Source: Siphlonurus alternatus (lineage: Eukaryota; Arthropoda; Insecta; Ephemeroptera; Siphlonuridae). From it: a DNA stretch of 64,000 nucleotides. Shown in pieces: positions 12,539 to 25,800 of this stretch. The stretch is from the NCBI GenBank assembly GCA_949825025.1, contig OX463784.1, positions 18,966,761 through 19,030,760 on the forward strand, given 5' to 3'. Below the pieces are notes generated by a model that worked only from the letters and a program-made list of their open reading frames with translations, made no database searches and was not told the origin of the DNA. Each line of letters opens with the position of its first letter. Within the stretch, counting starts at the first letter, position 1. Position numbers and translations under genes: made by a program.

Positions 12539-13048
12539 GTCTTTTTAAAGTCTGGTGGATCAGTTATCCAATAACAATTAAAGTTGTAAACAACATGTAT
12601 ATTCACATATATCAGACAACAATGTAAGAACATGCATAGATATAATTATACATAGTAGTCTATTATCTTATTAATAAATGAAACACATTTTCAAAATTTA
12701 TATAATTCAAATCATTTTCTAAAAAATGCAACACCCACCAGATTAACTATAGGAGCAGTCATTTAAATTGGTTGAGAATGTCAAATTTTGTTTTAGATTT
12801 AAATTAGGACTCATGTCATTGTATAATCAAATCATTGCATCAAATGTGATTTTTCTGCTTAATAAAAAGTTTATACACCCACAGCAAAAAACCTCAACAT
12901 ATACAGTGTATATATACGTATGAAACAGTATCAAGTACTGTAGAAATAATATATATTTTTTTAATATCTTCACAGAATATTACAGTTTTTGGAATGTCTT
13001 AGAATTTTAACAATGTTTTCACACATTAAGTCACTTTTTATTTCACAG

Positions 13049-13231
13049 TTCCGCAGCACCAAGAAAGTTCTTTTCCACTCACGAGATGTGGTGGTGCCAA
13101 GATGGCCGAGTAGATCAGCTGTAGATTGGCTCCGTGCAGATCTCCGTAGAACTCGGGTTGATGGAGCCAGCTATAGGCTCGTACGGGAACCTGCAACAAT
13201 AACAAAAAAGTGTTGTTACAGTACTTGTTAA
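13049..13231 (+). other. Coding-like segment, possible alternative terminal exon
   Basis: A TATTTCACAG acceptor is followed by an open frame (FRSTKKVLFHSRDVVVPRWP..., ending KKCCYSTC and TAA at 13229-13231). It is richer in GC and basic residues than the surroundings and enters in phase 0. It resembles no family I know. It could be the terminal exon of an alternative EVA1C transcript, part of an unrecognised gene, or chance. Confidence 0.2.
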
Positions 13232-13478
13232 TTATTGTTGTAATAAGGGCGGAGGTATATCATAAAGTTGTGTCATTATTTTCTATGGGATCTCTTTCTG
13301 TAAAAAAATTAAAAAAAAAAAATCTCTCAAAAATCTAAATGAAAAGATATTAAAACAACTTCTATAGCATGTAATTAAATGCATGTATTAATTATATTAA
13401 TATGTACATCAATAAATAGTTGACAAAAGAGGGAAAGAAACAAAAAATCTCATTCCTGTCAACAATTTAAATTACTAT

Positions 13479-13832
13479 TAAGGGTAAGGTAACGCCACCA
13501 ATGTTAAAAAAAAATCCCTCTCACAAAAATTCTGAAAAAAATTTAAAATGTTCTCCTCTACACCCCCGATCAGTAGCTAAAATATCAGGTATACAAATAC
13601 GATCTAGTTTTTGAGTTATGAATTTTTAAAGTTGACCAATTTAACATGGGAGTTTCATTTCTCCATGTTAAAGTAGTCAACTTTAAAAATTCATAACTCA
13701 AAAACTAGATCGTATTTGTATACCTGATATTTTACGTACTGATAGGGGGTATGGAGGAGAACATTTTAAATTTTTTTCAGAATTTTTGTGAGAGGGATTT
13801 TTTTTAACATTGGTGGCGTTACCTTACCCTTA
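13479..13832. repeat. Long hairpin element, family A copy 2
   Basis: Termini TAAGGGTAAGGTAACGCCAC and GTGGCGTTACCTTACCCTTA are perfect complements. Internal blocks (AATGTTAAAAAAAA, AAAATGTTCTCCTC, CAGGTATACAAATACGATC, TTTTTGAGTTATGAATTT) also recur inverted. It abuts copy 3, sharing the TTAAGGGTAA junction. Confidence 0.88.
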
Positions 13833-14188
13833 AGGGTAAGATAACGCCACCAATGTTAAAAAATATCCCTCACACAAAAATTATGAAAAAAATTTAAAAT
13901 GTTCTCCTCTACACCCCTTTTATCAGTAGCTAAAATATCAGGTATACAAATTCGATCTAGTTTTTGAGTTATGAATTTTTAAAATTGACTAATTTAACAT
14001 GGGAGTTCCATTTCTCCATGTTAAAGAAGTCAACTTTAAAAATTTATAACTCAAAAACTAGATCGAATTTGTATACCTGATATTTTAGCTACTGATAGGG
14101 GGTGTAGAGGAGAATATTTTAAATTTTTTTCAGAATTTTTGTGTGAGGGATTTTTTTTAACATTGGTGGCGTTACCTTTATACCCTTA
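13830..14188. repeat. Long hairpin element, family A copy 3
   Basis: Starts TTAAGGGTAAGATAACGCC and ends GGCGTTACCTTTATACCCTTA. Its sequence follows copy 2 block by block with scattered substitutions, and its two arms are again complementary. The head-to-tail arrangement with copy 2 suggests insertion into the terminus of a neighbour or tandem duplication. Confidence 0.88.
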
Positions 14189-15355
14189 CCTGAGAAAAAC
14201 TATACTTATAAAAAAAAAAAAATCCTTGCATTCTCCAAAACTACTTAAATAAAAGAGAAAAAGAAGAAAGGAAGGAAAGAAAGAAGAAAAGATAAAAGGA
14301 GTGTTACTTTTTAAGCATTAACTTTGCTCTTTCTGCATGGTTTTCAATTGCCACAAGAAAAATTGTTCTCATATGTTAACTACCATATAGATAGGATTAA
14401 CTAGCTAAGACCAAACTAACCGAACATGGCTCTTAATGACACAAAGTTACAAAGAATCAGAAAGATGTGCTAAAAAAAATCTTCGGAGGCAATTTTAACC
14501 TAGACATAATGTTACTACAGTAGATAGAAGCCTACATACAGCTCATCCGTGACATATATTCTTTCTTTAAACAAAGTAAATTGTTTGCAAATTTCAATTG
14601 TATTTAATAAATTTTATTGATAATAATAAAATTTAGAATCTATAATATAGAATTAATAATTGTAAAATATTTTATTATATAAATATTAATTGATAAAATG
14701 GTAACGGTAGCATAGTCTTTTCTATTGGATAGTGGCGACACTACCTTCAATAACTCAAACTACTTGAACGACATAAAAACACAGAACTTTGATGCAAAAA
14801 AATTGACATCAGCGCCACAGTGTGTGAAACACCAACTACATTATCATTAATTATGACTTTAATTCATGTCCTAAACATTATATAGGAGCACCACAGTCAA
14901 TATACAGTATTTATAATTAGCGAAGGAGATTCATTATTAAGAGGGCGACGGAGTCAATAATATTTGGCTTAATAATTGGCAATACAACAGATCTACCTTA
15001 GTAAATGAAAATATGATTACTAGACTAAACTTTCAATTTATCAAAACTTTCTCTGTGATTGACATTTGAACATGACATTGATTGACACCTAATAAGATTA
15101 AATATATTTAAAGTTCTATAGAATAACATTTTTATGTGCACTACTACATTATTAGCTGATAGCAAAAACTTTTTATTTTATATATTATAGATAAAATGAA
15201 AAATAAAAGCAAACTCTACAGTAAATATTCAAATAAATTCCTAATTTTTTTTTATATTTGCCTGTAAAGTTCCTTGTCTAGAATAACGAAGCATGGTATG
15301 TGCTATTTCAGGTGAGCGCAACAATGAACATTATTTTATACCTATTTTACTATTT

Positions 15356-15450
15356 AAAGCTCATAATTGACCTCATTTGATATAGCAGATAACTCATTAT
15401 TGCACACAAGATTGTGATTGATAGCTTATTATTCCAAACGAGGGACAATC
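15356..15450. mobile_element. Fragment of AATGAGCT-type MITE family
   Basis: Contains AGCTCATAATTG, AGCAGATAACTCATTATTGC and ends ATTCCAAACGAGGGACAATC, resembling the better copies at 20199-20381 and 23776-23917. Degenerate. Confidence 0.4.
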
Positions 15451-15651
15451 TAATCTAAAAGAAAATTCAAATATTGATTTAGAAATGAAAATCTCTTAAT
15501 ATTTTTTTCATGAGGTTTGCCTTGAAAAAATTGTAAGCTTACTGCCATTTTTTCCTTTTTCATTTGAAATACTGTTATAATAAAATAAGCATAAAAAATA
15601 CTACTTAATCCAATACCAGTGAAAAAAAAACTTTATATATTTAATATATTA

Positions 15652-15909
15652 TGGGGAGCATTCACAAAGCACTTAAGCCTCACTTTTTTCCCCTAGATTT
15701 TTATGCTATCGAGTATTTAAAGTAAGGGGCTAACCATGCAGTACAAAAAATGTAGGCTAAATCACTGTTGATGTATCATTTTAAAATAACTTAGTAACAT
15801 TGATTTAGCACCAATTTTTTTAAGTATCAAGTTCAACCCCTGGTATAGTACCTAGGTAAGTACTCAATTTAAACTGGACTATCTTGTGAATGTCCCCCCC
15901 CCCCCCCCC
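15652..15909. mobile_element. GGGG-ended MITE
   Basis: Left end GGGGAGCATTCACAAAG; right end CTTGTGAATGTCCCCCC, which is its complement. The body is AT-rich with no reading frame. The termini resemble those at 45601-45757 and 46781-47014 (G run followed by NNTTCAC(A/G)AA), suggesting one superfamily. Confidence 0.5.
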
Positions 15910-16054
15910 TAATATTTATGACAATCAGTAACGACCAATAAAGTAAGCAAACTGCAATATTGGCTTTTACCATACGTTTACGAAAATAAAGCACATGGCA
16001 AGAGCAGCATACTTTCCATGAGCTTTATTTATCAGTGCGATAAGGGTGAACATG

Positions 16055-16360
16055 GTATCAACATTAAAAAAAGAATAAATATTGCATAAATGAATAGAGC
16101 ACACAAAATCCTCTGCTACTCTGATTTTTTTCAGAGTCCAGGAAGTATTTTCGGGATAAACAAATTTGAAAGTTCAGTCTTAATAACGCCTTTTTTTTTT
16201 TTTGCACTGGCAAAGATTTATCCTTAATCTATGATGCTGGAATTTGTATTTTCAATAATTTTTAAAAAATAGTTCTAGACTCTAAAACATCTGGCGGAGT
16301 AGCATAATTTTGCAGTTTGCACCCTCTATTCTCATTTATGCAATGAAAATTTTGATGACA
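16055..16360. repeat. Degenerate hairpin element, family B
   Basis: Left arm ATTGCATAAATGAATAGAGC with CTCTGCTACTCTGATTTTTT; right arm contains GCGGAGTAGCATAATTTTGC and CTCTATTCTCATTTATGCAA, near complements. The blocks match the outer arms of 48133-48478 and 50748-51068, so this is an old copy of the same family. Confidence 0.5.
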
Positions 16361-16907
16361 ATACTCTATTTGCAGGCTACTTCTTTAGTGCACACTATTG
16401 ACAAAAAAAAAATTAAAGAGTAAAAGTACTACAATGAAAATATGTTTACAAAATTAATGAGCCAGTTGTTCAGCTTATTTAAAACAACGTTTTGTATTCA
16501 GAAAAATCTTTGTTAACACATTTTCATTGCAGCTTATAGACTAGGATAATATTTAAATAATAAAGATAAAGTTTAAAAGAAGAATACTATCTACAAGAAC
16601 CTGTGTAAGAAGAGATTAGTTTATCAATAAAAAATCCATAACACACAGAGGAAAAAAATATTTATTACATCAAGTCACGTTGGAAAAAACATGCGCCAAG
16701 CGTTATATCCTTATCTTTTTAAACTACGTAGTAAATAATCTCAGTCAATCAATTAAGTAGAATTATCAACACCAAGTCAAGAGTATACCTAAGAAACTGA
16801 TTGTAAATATTGTTGAAAATAATCAATAACCTTGATTTAAACAAATCTACAATTTTGAATGTTTTTTAAATTGCTTCCATATTTTTAAAGAAAACGCTTC
16901 TAAAATA

Positions 16908-16975
16908 AAATATGCCCTCTCCCACAATAATGAGCTATCTACCCCCATGATTGGATGCAAGAATGAGATGTCTGA
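16908..16975. mobile_element. Fragment of AATGAGCT-type MITE
   Basis: Contains CACAATAATGAGCTATCTAC, matching the left end of 20199-20381. Truncated. Confidence 0.35.
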
Positions 16976-17149
16976 TATATCTTTAGAAGGCTTATTCTTG
17001 CGCACAATTGTAAAGAAAGATAGCTATTTATTTTGGATGAGGAAAAATGTATTATTAATTATAAATAAAAAAACATATTTAAAATTAATAAAAAACTTGT
17101 TAAAAAATACTGTTTTTTTAATAAATTAGTATTCAACAAGGACTAAACT

Positions 17150-17155
17150 TTATTT
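17150..17155 (-). promoter_or_regulatory. Possible CTNS polyadenylation signal AATAAA
   Basis: TTTATT on the plus strand reads AATAAA on the CTNS strand, about 170 bases after the stop. Chance occurrences are common here. Confidence 0.25.
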
Positions 17156-17323
17156 ATAGAAAAATGAATTGATTTTCCTACTGTAAAAAGAGGAATGTAT
17201 CCTTGCAAATAATAATACAAAGTTGCTCTCGGAAACTCATGCATGCTCTTCTTATGCATGCAGCAAGTCATGCGGAATGCTCAAAGTACACAATAGAATT
17301 AAAATAAATAAGGAAGGGGAAGT

Positions 17324-17363
17324 CTACAATTTGTTGAGATCATCTGGAACATCCTTTTTGTGT
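17324..17363 (-). CDS. CTNS: CTNS exon 10: cytosolic tail and stop
   Basis: Acceptor TTTTTTACAG; the AG of exon 9 plus A gives R, then [12 protein letters not shown] and TAG at 17326-17324. Position and phase make it the natural terminal exon. It lacks the GYDQL lysosomal signal of vertebrate cystinosin. Confidence 0.88.
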
Positions 17364-19763
17364 CTGTAAAAAAAAATCATGAAATATTTATTTAACATGA
17401 TCCTAGCACAATGAATTTTAGGCACGTACAATCAGTGATTTTATTAAAAAGAAACCTAGGGAATTTTTCCACCTTGTTAAGTCTTATTAGTTACAACAAT
17501 AATTTTCTTAAATTTATAAGATTTAATTATTAATTATTGAAAAAAAAAAAATAGGAATAACCAGCAAGGCCTTAGCGATGGAAAAAGTCACAGCAGGAGA
17601 AAATCTTGTGGTCCGGCAACTGAAAGAGCATCTAGACGATGCAAAACGTTTTGAAAAAATGTAAATGATTTAGTGTGAACCTGTGACCACAAGATTTTCT
17701 CCTGCTGTGACTTTTTTTATCGATAAGTCCTTACTGGTTATCCCTATCCTTTTCTTTCAATAATTTATATCAACCTTAATGGGTTATTTTCCTTAAATTA
17801 AAGATTTATTTATTGTGAATGATTTAAATTAAAATAACTCAAGAGAGAGAGAAAAAAAGAGAAGAAATCACATCCATATCAGAGAGACGGAAGGGGGAAT
17901 TAACTACAGAGATACAACTTGACAAGGACATAGAGTAAAACAAGAGTTGATGATAAAGAATACAGAAAATCGCAATCAAATTGACTGATAACATAATGTT
18001 CTCGTTAAATAATTATACCCAATGAACTTGGGAAATTTCCATAGATAAGGTGCCCCAAAAGGAAGACAGATTATTGAACTGTTGTACTTTCTTATCACTT
18101 GAGTATCAATCTGATTTATTTCAAATTTAAAGCATTAGATTGTACAAAAAGATTGTAGATTTCTCAATTTACTCAATACTATTTATTTTTTTATTGTTAA
18201 TTAGTTGTAAAACTTGTTACAAGAAAAGCATAATATTAACCCTGAAAAATTATTAAAATTTTCTTCTGAATTGACATTATTTTATATTGCAATTTAGTCA
18301 ACCTCTATAATGCAGCTTTAATATTTTATGCTAATCAATTTTTAATTTCAGAATTTTCAAATCATAATCATATTTAAAGCGTCAATAACTGGAATCTAAC
18401 TTTTCTATAAAGAGCATTTCATCAAATTAATTCAGCATTATATTGTAATTTTGCTATTACTGGTTGTAAAAGTTGGTTAACTGCAAGCAAAAAACAAGCT
18501 GTGGCATGCCACGATACATGCCAGCTTACCTTCTCAAATTGCTGAAAGAGGGAGGATAGCTTACCTGTATAAGATGTAATGTTGTATGATGAAGAAGATG
18601 TCAAACACCACCGAAAACAGGCCCAGTCCGAACTTGGTTGGGTCTCCGAAAAGAGACACCCAGTCATCTGAAAATAATTAACCAGGTCAGTAAATAATCA
18701 ATGTAACAATGAAAACAAGGCTACAAAAGAGATTTATATTGTAATTCGAATTTAGTTACTAAATTAAAGGTTAAAGTATATTGCGTTTTTTTTTTTTTTT
18801 TAAGTATTTTTTCAGTTTTCATTTTATTTATCAGTAAAAATGTTTTGCTTTACTTTACACATTGAGGTAAGAGCTAAATAAAATTAAATTACAAATGAAA
18901 CTGAAAAAAAAAAAAAAATACTAGGCACTATCTAAAGTTAAAAAATTTTAGAAGATTTTTTTTTTCCCCCTGCAGTAACTGAAGCTATTTAATTAAAATA
19001 AACTGATTCCCCAACATTATTATTACAAGAAATAATGCTGCTTCATCTATGTCTAGTAAAATTGGAGACTTTGCCAAAATATGCAAGAGTCATCTTTATA
19101 GTAAAAACCTTATGATGCGACACAGCAATGAAGATACTAGCCCTAATTGAAATGCTGTTGCACTAGAAATTAGTTCTGGACAACAAATGAATCTCTCAAA
19201 GTCTGACTTACTGTAGTTAGCTGCGTTGAGGATCATCTGCAACATGCTGAGGGAGCCGCCGGTGAAGTCGAGGAAGATGTTGCCGATACTCCAGCCAACC
19301 GTGCTCTTACGTTGGTAGTTCATGTACGCCTACATAACAAGAGGTATGGTCTGACAAAAAGTGGAATTTGAGGGAAACAGCAGTTTTCAATGAAATTTTA
19401 AAATATGTTGACAGAGAGAAAAATAATTATATTTTACTGTGAGAATAAAAACAAATTATATTTTTTTAACTTTTCAATGAATTGCTTGAAAAATATTAAT
19501 TTCTTCATCGATTAAATTCAATACATATTTTGCTTTATAACAGAAGCCTAAATATCAAACACGGTGGTTATGTTTAAAATATTAATCAGGTTATGAATTT
19601 ATTATAAACAATACAGTACTTAGAAGAAAAAATGTATACTCTAATTTTCCATAAAAATTTAACCCTATATTAGTGTAACACCTTAAATTTGTTATTTCTA
19701 CTTACATTAAACCTGTCAAAAAAGCTACAGTATTTTGATTGACAGCTGATTAAATTGATTGAC

Positions 19764-19858
<95 letters not shown>

Positions 19859-22800
19859 AAACACTGTGACAGTGTCTCTCACCTGAGGAACATATTTGAT
19901 GAGGGTGATGGTCAGCTTGACGTACGAGCAGTAGTAGAGGAAGTCTAGCCAGTTGATGACCGCCACTCCACTCAGGATGGCACTGATCACCAGGAACAAG
20001 GCAAACACACCGATGATCACACGGGCGGTGATTGACACTCGTTGGTCCGCTCGCTGCAACATGAAGTAAAATTAGTATGCAATTTTTATTGATATTCAAT
20101 AACATTGTAAGGGAGTTTAAAGAGATACATGGATATAAATATCCGTATCAGGTTCAAAATCGGACATTTATATTCTCATAAGAGCCTTTATCCTAAAGGT
20201 TGTATATCGTCTCTCGTCCGGAATGATGAGCTATCTGCCTACTATCATCTGCAATAATGAGCTATCTGTTCTATCACGTAAGTGCAATTATGAGCTGTAA
20301 ATAGGTGTAACATAAAGCTCATTGTTGTGCTCACCTAAAATAGCAGAAAGCTCATTATTCAGGATAAGGGACAATATCTACTTTGGAATCTGACGGTCTA
20401 ATGTACATAATTGTTTTCCACCCTGAATATTAAATTCTGGGGAGATTTTTTTTTTTTACATTATATTTTTTAAGGTCCCATATATTTACAATATTAAAAA
20501 TTACCGCTATATTGAATTGTGGCTAAAAAGAATATATCAAACTCAAAACATGATCTTCATAACATAAATATATACAGCAATGTTAACATATTATTATCAA
20601 TGTTCCTTTATACCAAGTTACGCCACCAATTTGACCAATGTTAAAGGGCTTAGCCAATTAGATTCAAGTATTTCAGGACCCATCGTGCCGCGAAACTTTG
20701 AATATGCCCACCATGCATTGCTATTTATAAAATTTCGCGTTGCAATGGATAAAAAAAAAATTGACCCAGGAAATTCATGCGTCTAAACCTGTATAAACGT
20801 TGATTGTTATTATTTGTGTTACATAAATAGATAAAATTATGAAACGTCTTGTGATTTTTTTTATTTACAATTCAGCATTAAAAAGATACAAAGGAACTTG
20901 TTTTACCATAAACATAAGCAGGAACACAATTATTAAACAAACAAGATCACTTATCAATGTCATATGCATACTGGCTGACTTCCTTTTTAAAACAAAGTAG
21001 CAGTATTTTTAGTATTATTAACAAAAAATTTAAAAAAAATCAGTTGAAAATAAAGATATTTTTCATCATATTTTTTAAAAAAATTCAAATTATAATCTTC
21101 ACATATATTATGTAATACATAAATACTGTAATAACAGCACTGTTTTGATGTAGATACATAGAAATTTTAGAGCACAGATAATCACGAATAAATTATAATA
21201 AGCCTCATTGTGGGGCATACTAATAATGTGTCTTGCTCCTCAATACAATCAACAAGAGCCCTACATACCTCGTACACGAAGCACTGAACGATGGTGATGA
21301 CCGTCGCAAACATGGCGTGAAGTCCAAAAACAACATCGTTGATGAGCACCGGCAACATTCCTCGGGGGTAACGTTCGAAGTACAGATCCTGGACACAAAG
21401 CAGAGAGTTAATATACCAATAGCTTTAGCCGAGAGTATTTCTTTCTAATAATATTTAATCTACTCTGTAGTGTAGTGATTAGTACCCCTGGCTCTGGTCC
21501 GAAAGGTCCCCGGTTTGATTCCCGAACACGGCAGACTTTTCGTGACTTGGGATTGATGTGACTGATTACTAGATGATGGAGTTGGTAGGTGGAAGGCAGC
21601 TTAAGACTGTCTATACTCCTGCAGTATTGCACTGCCACTGCAGGCTGCACAGATCTGGTAGTAGGAGCCCAGAAGAGTGCAGGAAAGGGTTCTGGGAGCC
21701 TGGTAAGCCCCAGCATGGTTGCAAGATAACTCTTACTGACAAGGCTAAATATTGGCCTGGCCACACCCGAAAGGGTAAAATGGTGTCAAGGGTATTATTA
21801 TTAATATTTTTATTCTGTGTTAGCTACAAGCCAACTATGGGTTAGGATTAGAAAAAGGGGTGGTTTTACAGCTTCTTCCCTCCCCTTTGAAGGGCACAGC
21901 AAACGGTAAAAAGCATAGGGAGTGGGTGGGTTACCTTTCTCCTCTTTATTGCAAATTTTCCCTTGCAATTTTCTGAGAAACAAACCATGGGAAAGTTTTT
22001 TTTTTTTTTTTTTTTTTTTTTTTGTAATAATTATCTTTTTTTTTTTTTTTTAGTAAAATCTTGACTTGACATTAGTTACAGTTTTCAAAGTAAATTTTTA
22101 CAACATAAAATTTAAATGTAATAAGTAAAAATGTAAACCAAATTATGCAACTGCTAATTTAAAGTAATATTAAAAAACTGTATTTTAATATGTTGTCTTA
22201 CTCTTTGATTATCCGCTATTTCAGATACTAAACAAAACTTTTTCCCTCTTCTCGAGCTTTAGCTCATAGAGGTGTAAACACAATCTTGTATCTAAAAAAA
22301 TATGTATTATGTGAATTTATAATGAATAAAAAAAAAAAAAAAAAACTGGCATAACCATCTGCTTTCAAATTAAATCATCCAATTTCTCAAAAATATATTT
22401 ACGTTATGTAAATTTTAATTAATTTAAATCTCCCTTTTAATTTTTCAACAATAAATCTATACATAATAATTAATACCGGTAATTAATTTGCTCCTGGAAC
22501 CAGTTTTACTACAACAATAAACACTGGGCCTATTGTATTAACACTCTTAAAGGCATACATTATAAATAAACATTACTTCATGTAAAAATAGTAGAAACTG
22601 CAGACACTAGTGTCCATTAATTACTACATAAGTTATATAGTGAGAAGTAATTACATACCTGTATGGCAGGTATCCAAAACATTCCGCAGTTGAAGACGGA
22701 ATACAAGGTGAACCCAATGATGTTCAGGCAGATGAAATCAAAGTTGAGGCCAACAACACTGTAACAATGACACAAATTGGTTTTAATTAATTCTAGTGGA

Positions 22801-25800
22801 TTAAAACTCTCTGACGAATTATTCCAATACATATTTAGCTCTTTTTAGGGTTATTATTTTTATTATTTTCTTGCTGTATATTTCCATACAATTTACTGTA
22901 CAAATTTACTACCACACAAAATTGTAATTAAAACAAATTAAGTTTACAAAACAGTGGATTACAAATAGTGTTGGTAAATTATTTAATTAATTTCCTGCAT
23001 TACTACAAAATTACAAAGTAAGATTGTAAATTTATTGTTACAATATCTCATTATTAGTCATCAAATATAGATTATTCTAAAAGAACACTATAAAAATTGT
23101 GTATGATTGTCACTTGCAAAAATGGGGGACGGGGGTGGGGGGGCGGAGAAAAAGCAGAATGGTCAGTTTTAGAAAGATAGACATACATTTTCGCTACCAT
23201 ACATAAGTGATTATTGATGGCACTCAACCCAATAACCACACTCCCCTTTCATTTTCATCTCCCCCCCCCCCAACAACAAGCTCAACTCTCGCATTATATT
23301 CTCACCTCTTCCTCTTCCAGTTGGTGTAAATCTGGGGGTAGAACGAGACGGACCAGGCCACGAAGTAAATCCAGCCAATCACCTGGCTCGTTACCTTGAT
23401 CTCGTAGGAGTGCTGTGTCGTGACCCGAACAAACGCCTCCTCCGCACTGACAACAATATACAAATTGCAGCAAATTTATAGGAGTGCTGTTTCGACAAGT
23501 TAGAGACCAGGGCAGATCCAGAAAAAAATTGGCGGGGTTGAAGGGCTGCCTCCCTTAGGCCAATGTTAAAAAAAAAATCCAGTGGGGGAAATGTCTATAT
23601 TGTTCATAATAAATCCAACATTTCGAGGGGTGCCCCCCCCCCCCCTGGATCCGCGCCTGACTATGACAAACAATATAAACTTAATTGTAGTGAAATTATA
23701 ACAATGTACCTGTCAAACTGATTAATGCAAGTCTGATACAGTTTTCATGATACAGTAACTAAAAGAACATACGGTAATACATTGTCTCAGAATAATGAGC
23801 TGATTGCCTCTATGTTTGTATGCAAGAATCAGCTGTCTAAATGCACATACTGTAGCTAATTTTTTTAATTTTTTGCTGGTGGCAGATGGCTCATTATCCT
23901 GGATGATAGACAATATTTATACAGACTTTGTAACTCCATAACTAGTAAAGCTTTCACAATATTGCAATGGTAAGTATCCATCAGAAAAATTATATAGTCG
24001 CCATGTTCGTTTGCTAATTTTGACTCCTGCTACAACCACCGCGCATTGGCGCGCAACCCTTCCGCGCACGTTTTTTCGGCTTGAAGTCAAAACACTATTA
24101 CCGCGAAATTCTTTAGATGCTCTTTAATTAAAACTGACCCAAGGCAAATAATAAAAATTTCATAGCAGCAAACGTAAAAGGTTAGTGCCAATACGTAATT
24201 TTAAATTTGCAAACATAACTTATTTAGAGGGTTAACAATAAGCGATCGAAAAATTGCTCCGTATAGGATCTTACGTGCGCCCAATCTTTTTTTGTAAGTA
24301 AATGGGAGGACAAAGGATTGGTGATGTCATCATGGATGCTGACCATTATTTGTATATGTATGTAATACATAAGTACACAACACTTAAAAGAAAACAAAAT
24401 ATTTCCTTACAAAATATCATACACACAAATAGACTCAAAATCTCCATCTACAAAAAAAAAATACAGTAGGAATACAACCCTTAATTACTAGGGACATATG
24501 AGTAATTATGCTACATAATAATTTTTTGTTCATTAAAGTAATACTGTAATCCACACAAATAAGACTCAAAAGCTTCATCTACAAAAAAAAAACAGTTTCA
24601 ATAGGAATATAACCCTTAATTTAAAGAGTAATTATGATCTAAAAATTTTGTAGATATCTGAAATTCTGAGATAACCAAATGTTGATATTTAAAGCAATGA
24701 CAAGCTTCAACTTAAAAATGCCGCAGCGCCGTATTCTGACATCACTCCATAAGGTTTGTTAGGGAAAAAATCTTATTTATTTTTTCATTCAAATTCTATG
24801 CTGTACAAAATCTCGAATATTTTTTATGTCGTGTAAAGTGATCTTTCCCGTGGCTCATATGAATTATTAATCCTGCCCTTCATAAGAACCGTCGGAAAAA
24901 ATTAAAAACCAGGTACCGCTGGGTTAAAGGATAGGAAGCTTGATAGAACATGTCGTCGCGCGCAGTTCGCGCGCTAGATTTTCATTGGCTGAGAGAATTG
25001 TGTCGTCAATGTTGAAGCTTCTCATTATACGTAAACTTAAAGTAGGTGATGAAAGTTACCGTATTAAGTAGAAATAGACGCAATTTCATAAAAAAAATAT
25101 CTGGACCTTAATTACATAAATAACTCACTTAGCAGCACTGGGAGGGTCGAGAATGACGGTAATCTCGGCATGTCCCGCGTCGGTGGCGGTCACCAGTACA
25201 GTAAATTCCTGGGCAGTCGAACTAGGATTAACCTGAATGATTTCCGGCTCAACTTTAATGACATCTCGGTGGTTTATCGTCAAGTTGGCAGTCACTGGTA
25301 CGGTCAATGAATCTCTGGGAACAAATCAGAATAAATATAAATAAATGTTTTGCAGGGCATTTATGAAACAGTATTTTAATTTGTTAATTTCACTGTGGAT
25401 TCATAAAAGAAATAATAATTTATAATGACTAAAAATACTATACAGTAAGAAAGATAAAAAAAAAAAAATGGTCAAAATTTAAACCATACAGTAATTATGT
25501 CTTCGGTGATTACAAGCTTTTTTAAAAAAAAATATATCACTGAGACACTTTGATACCACAGTTGATACCAAAATCATTATATTTATATGAAAAAAAACAA
25601 AAACAATCAATTAAATCAAAATCCCAGACAAAACTATAAAAGGGGGCGTTTAAAAAGTAACCTTGATACCGGTCATATACATTAGAAACTTACACTTTAA
25701 GTTTAAATTCTTTTGTCTCACCGACAAGTAATTCAAGGTCTTGTGTAGAAACGCTAAAATCTGCGTGAGTAAAATCTGTAAACATAAAGATAATGAGATT

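Larger units (their letters stand above)
6791..17323. other. Intergenic region between EVA1C and cystinosin 3' ends
   Basis: The two genes converge on this block. I see no complete gene. It contains foldback elements at 9614-9820, 12166-12538, 13479-13832, 13830-14188 and 16055-16360, a GGGG-ended MITE at 15652-15909, fragments of a MITE family at 15356-15450 and 16908-16975, and two coding-like segments of uncertain origin (10696-10874, 13049-13231). Confidence 0.5.

Noticed and set aside
13085..13165. Possible tRNA gene (GATGGCCGAGT resembles a box A)
   Set aside because: No matching box B at the right distance and no cloverleaf by eye; the stretch is better read as a coding-like segment.
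12166..14188. Treating the long hairpins as microRNA precursors
   Set aside because: The stems are ~180 bp with almost full pairing, far longer than pre-miRNAs, and multi-copy; a foldback element or hairpin-siRNA source fits better.
21408..21845. Frames of 118 and 90 codons around 21.4-21.8 kb
   Set aside because: They run over a tRNA-derived SINE and share no protein feature.
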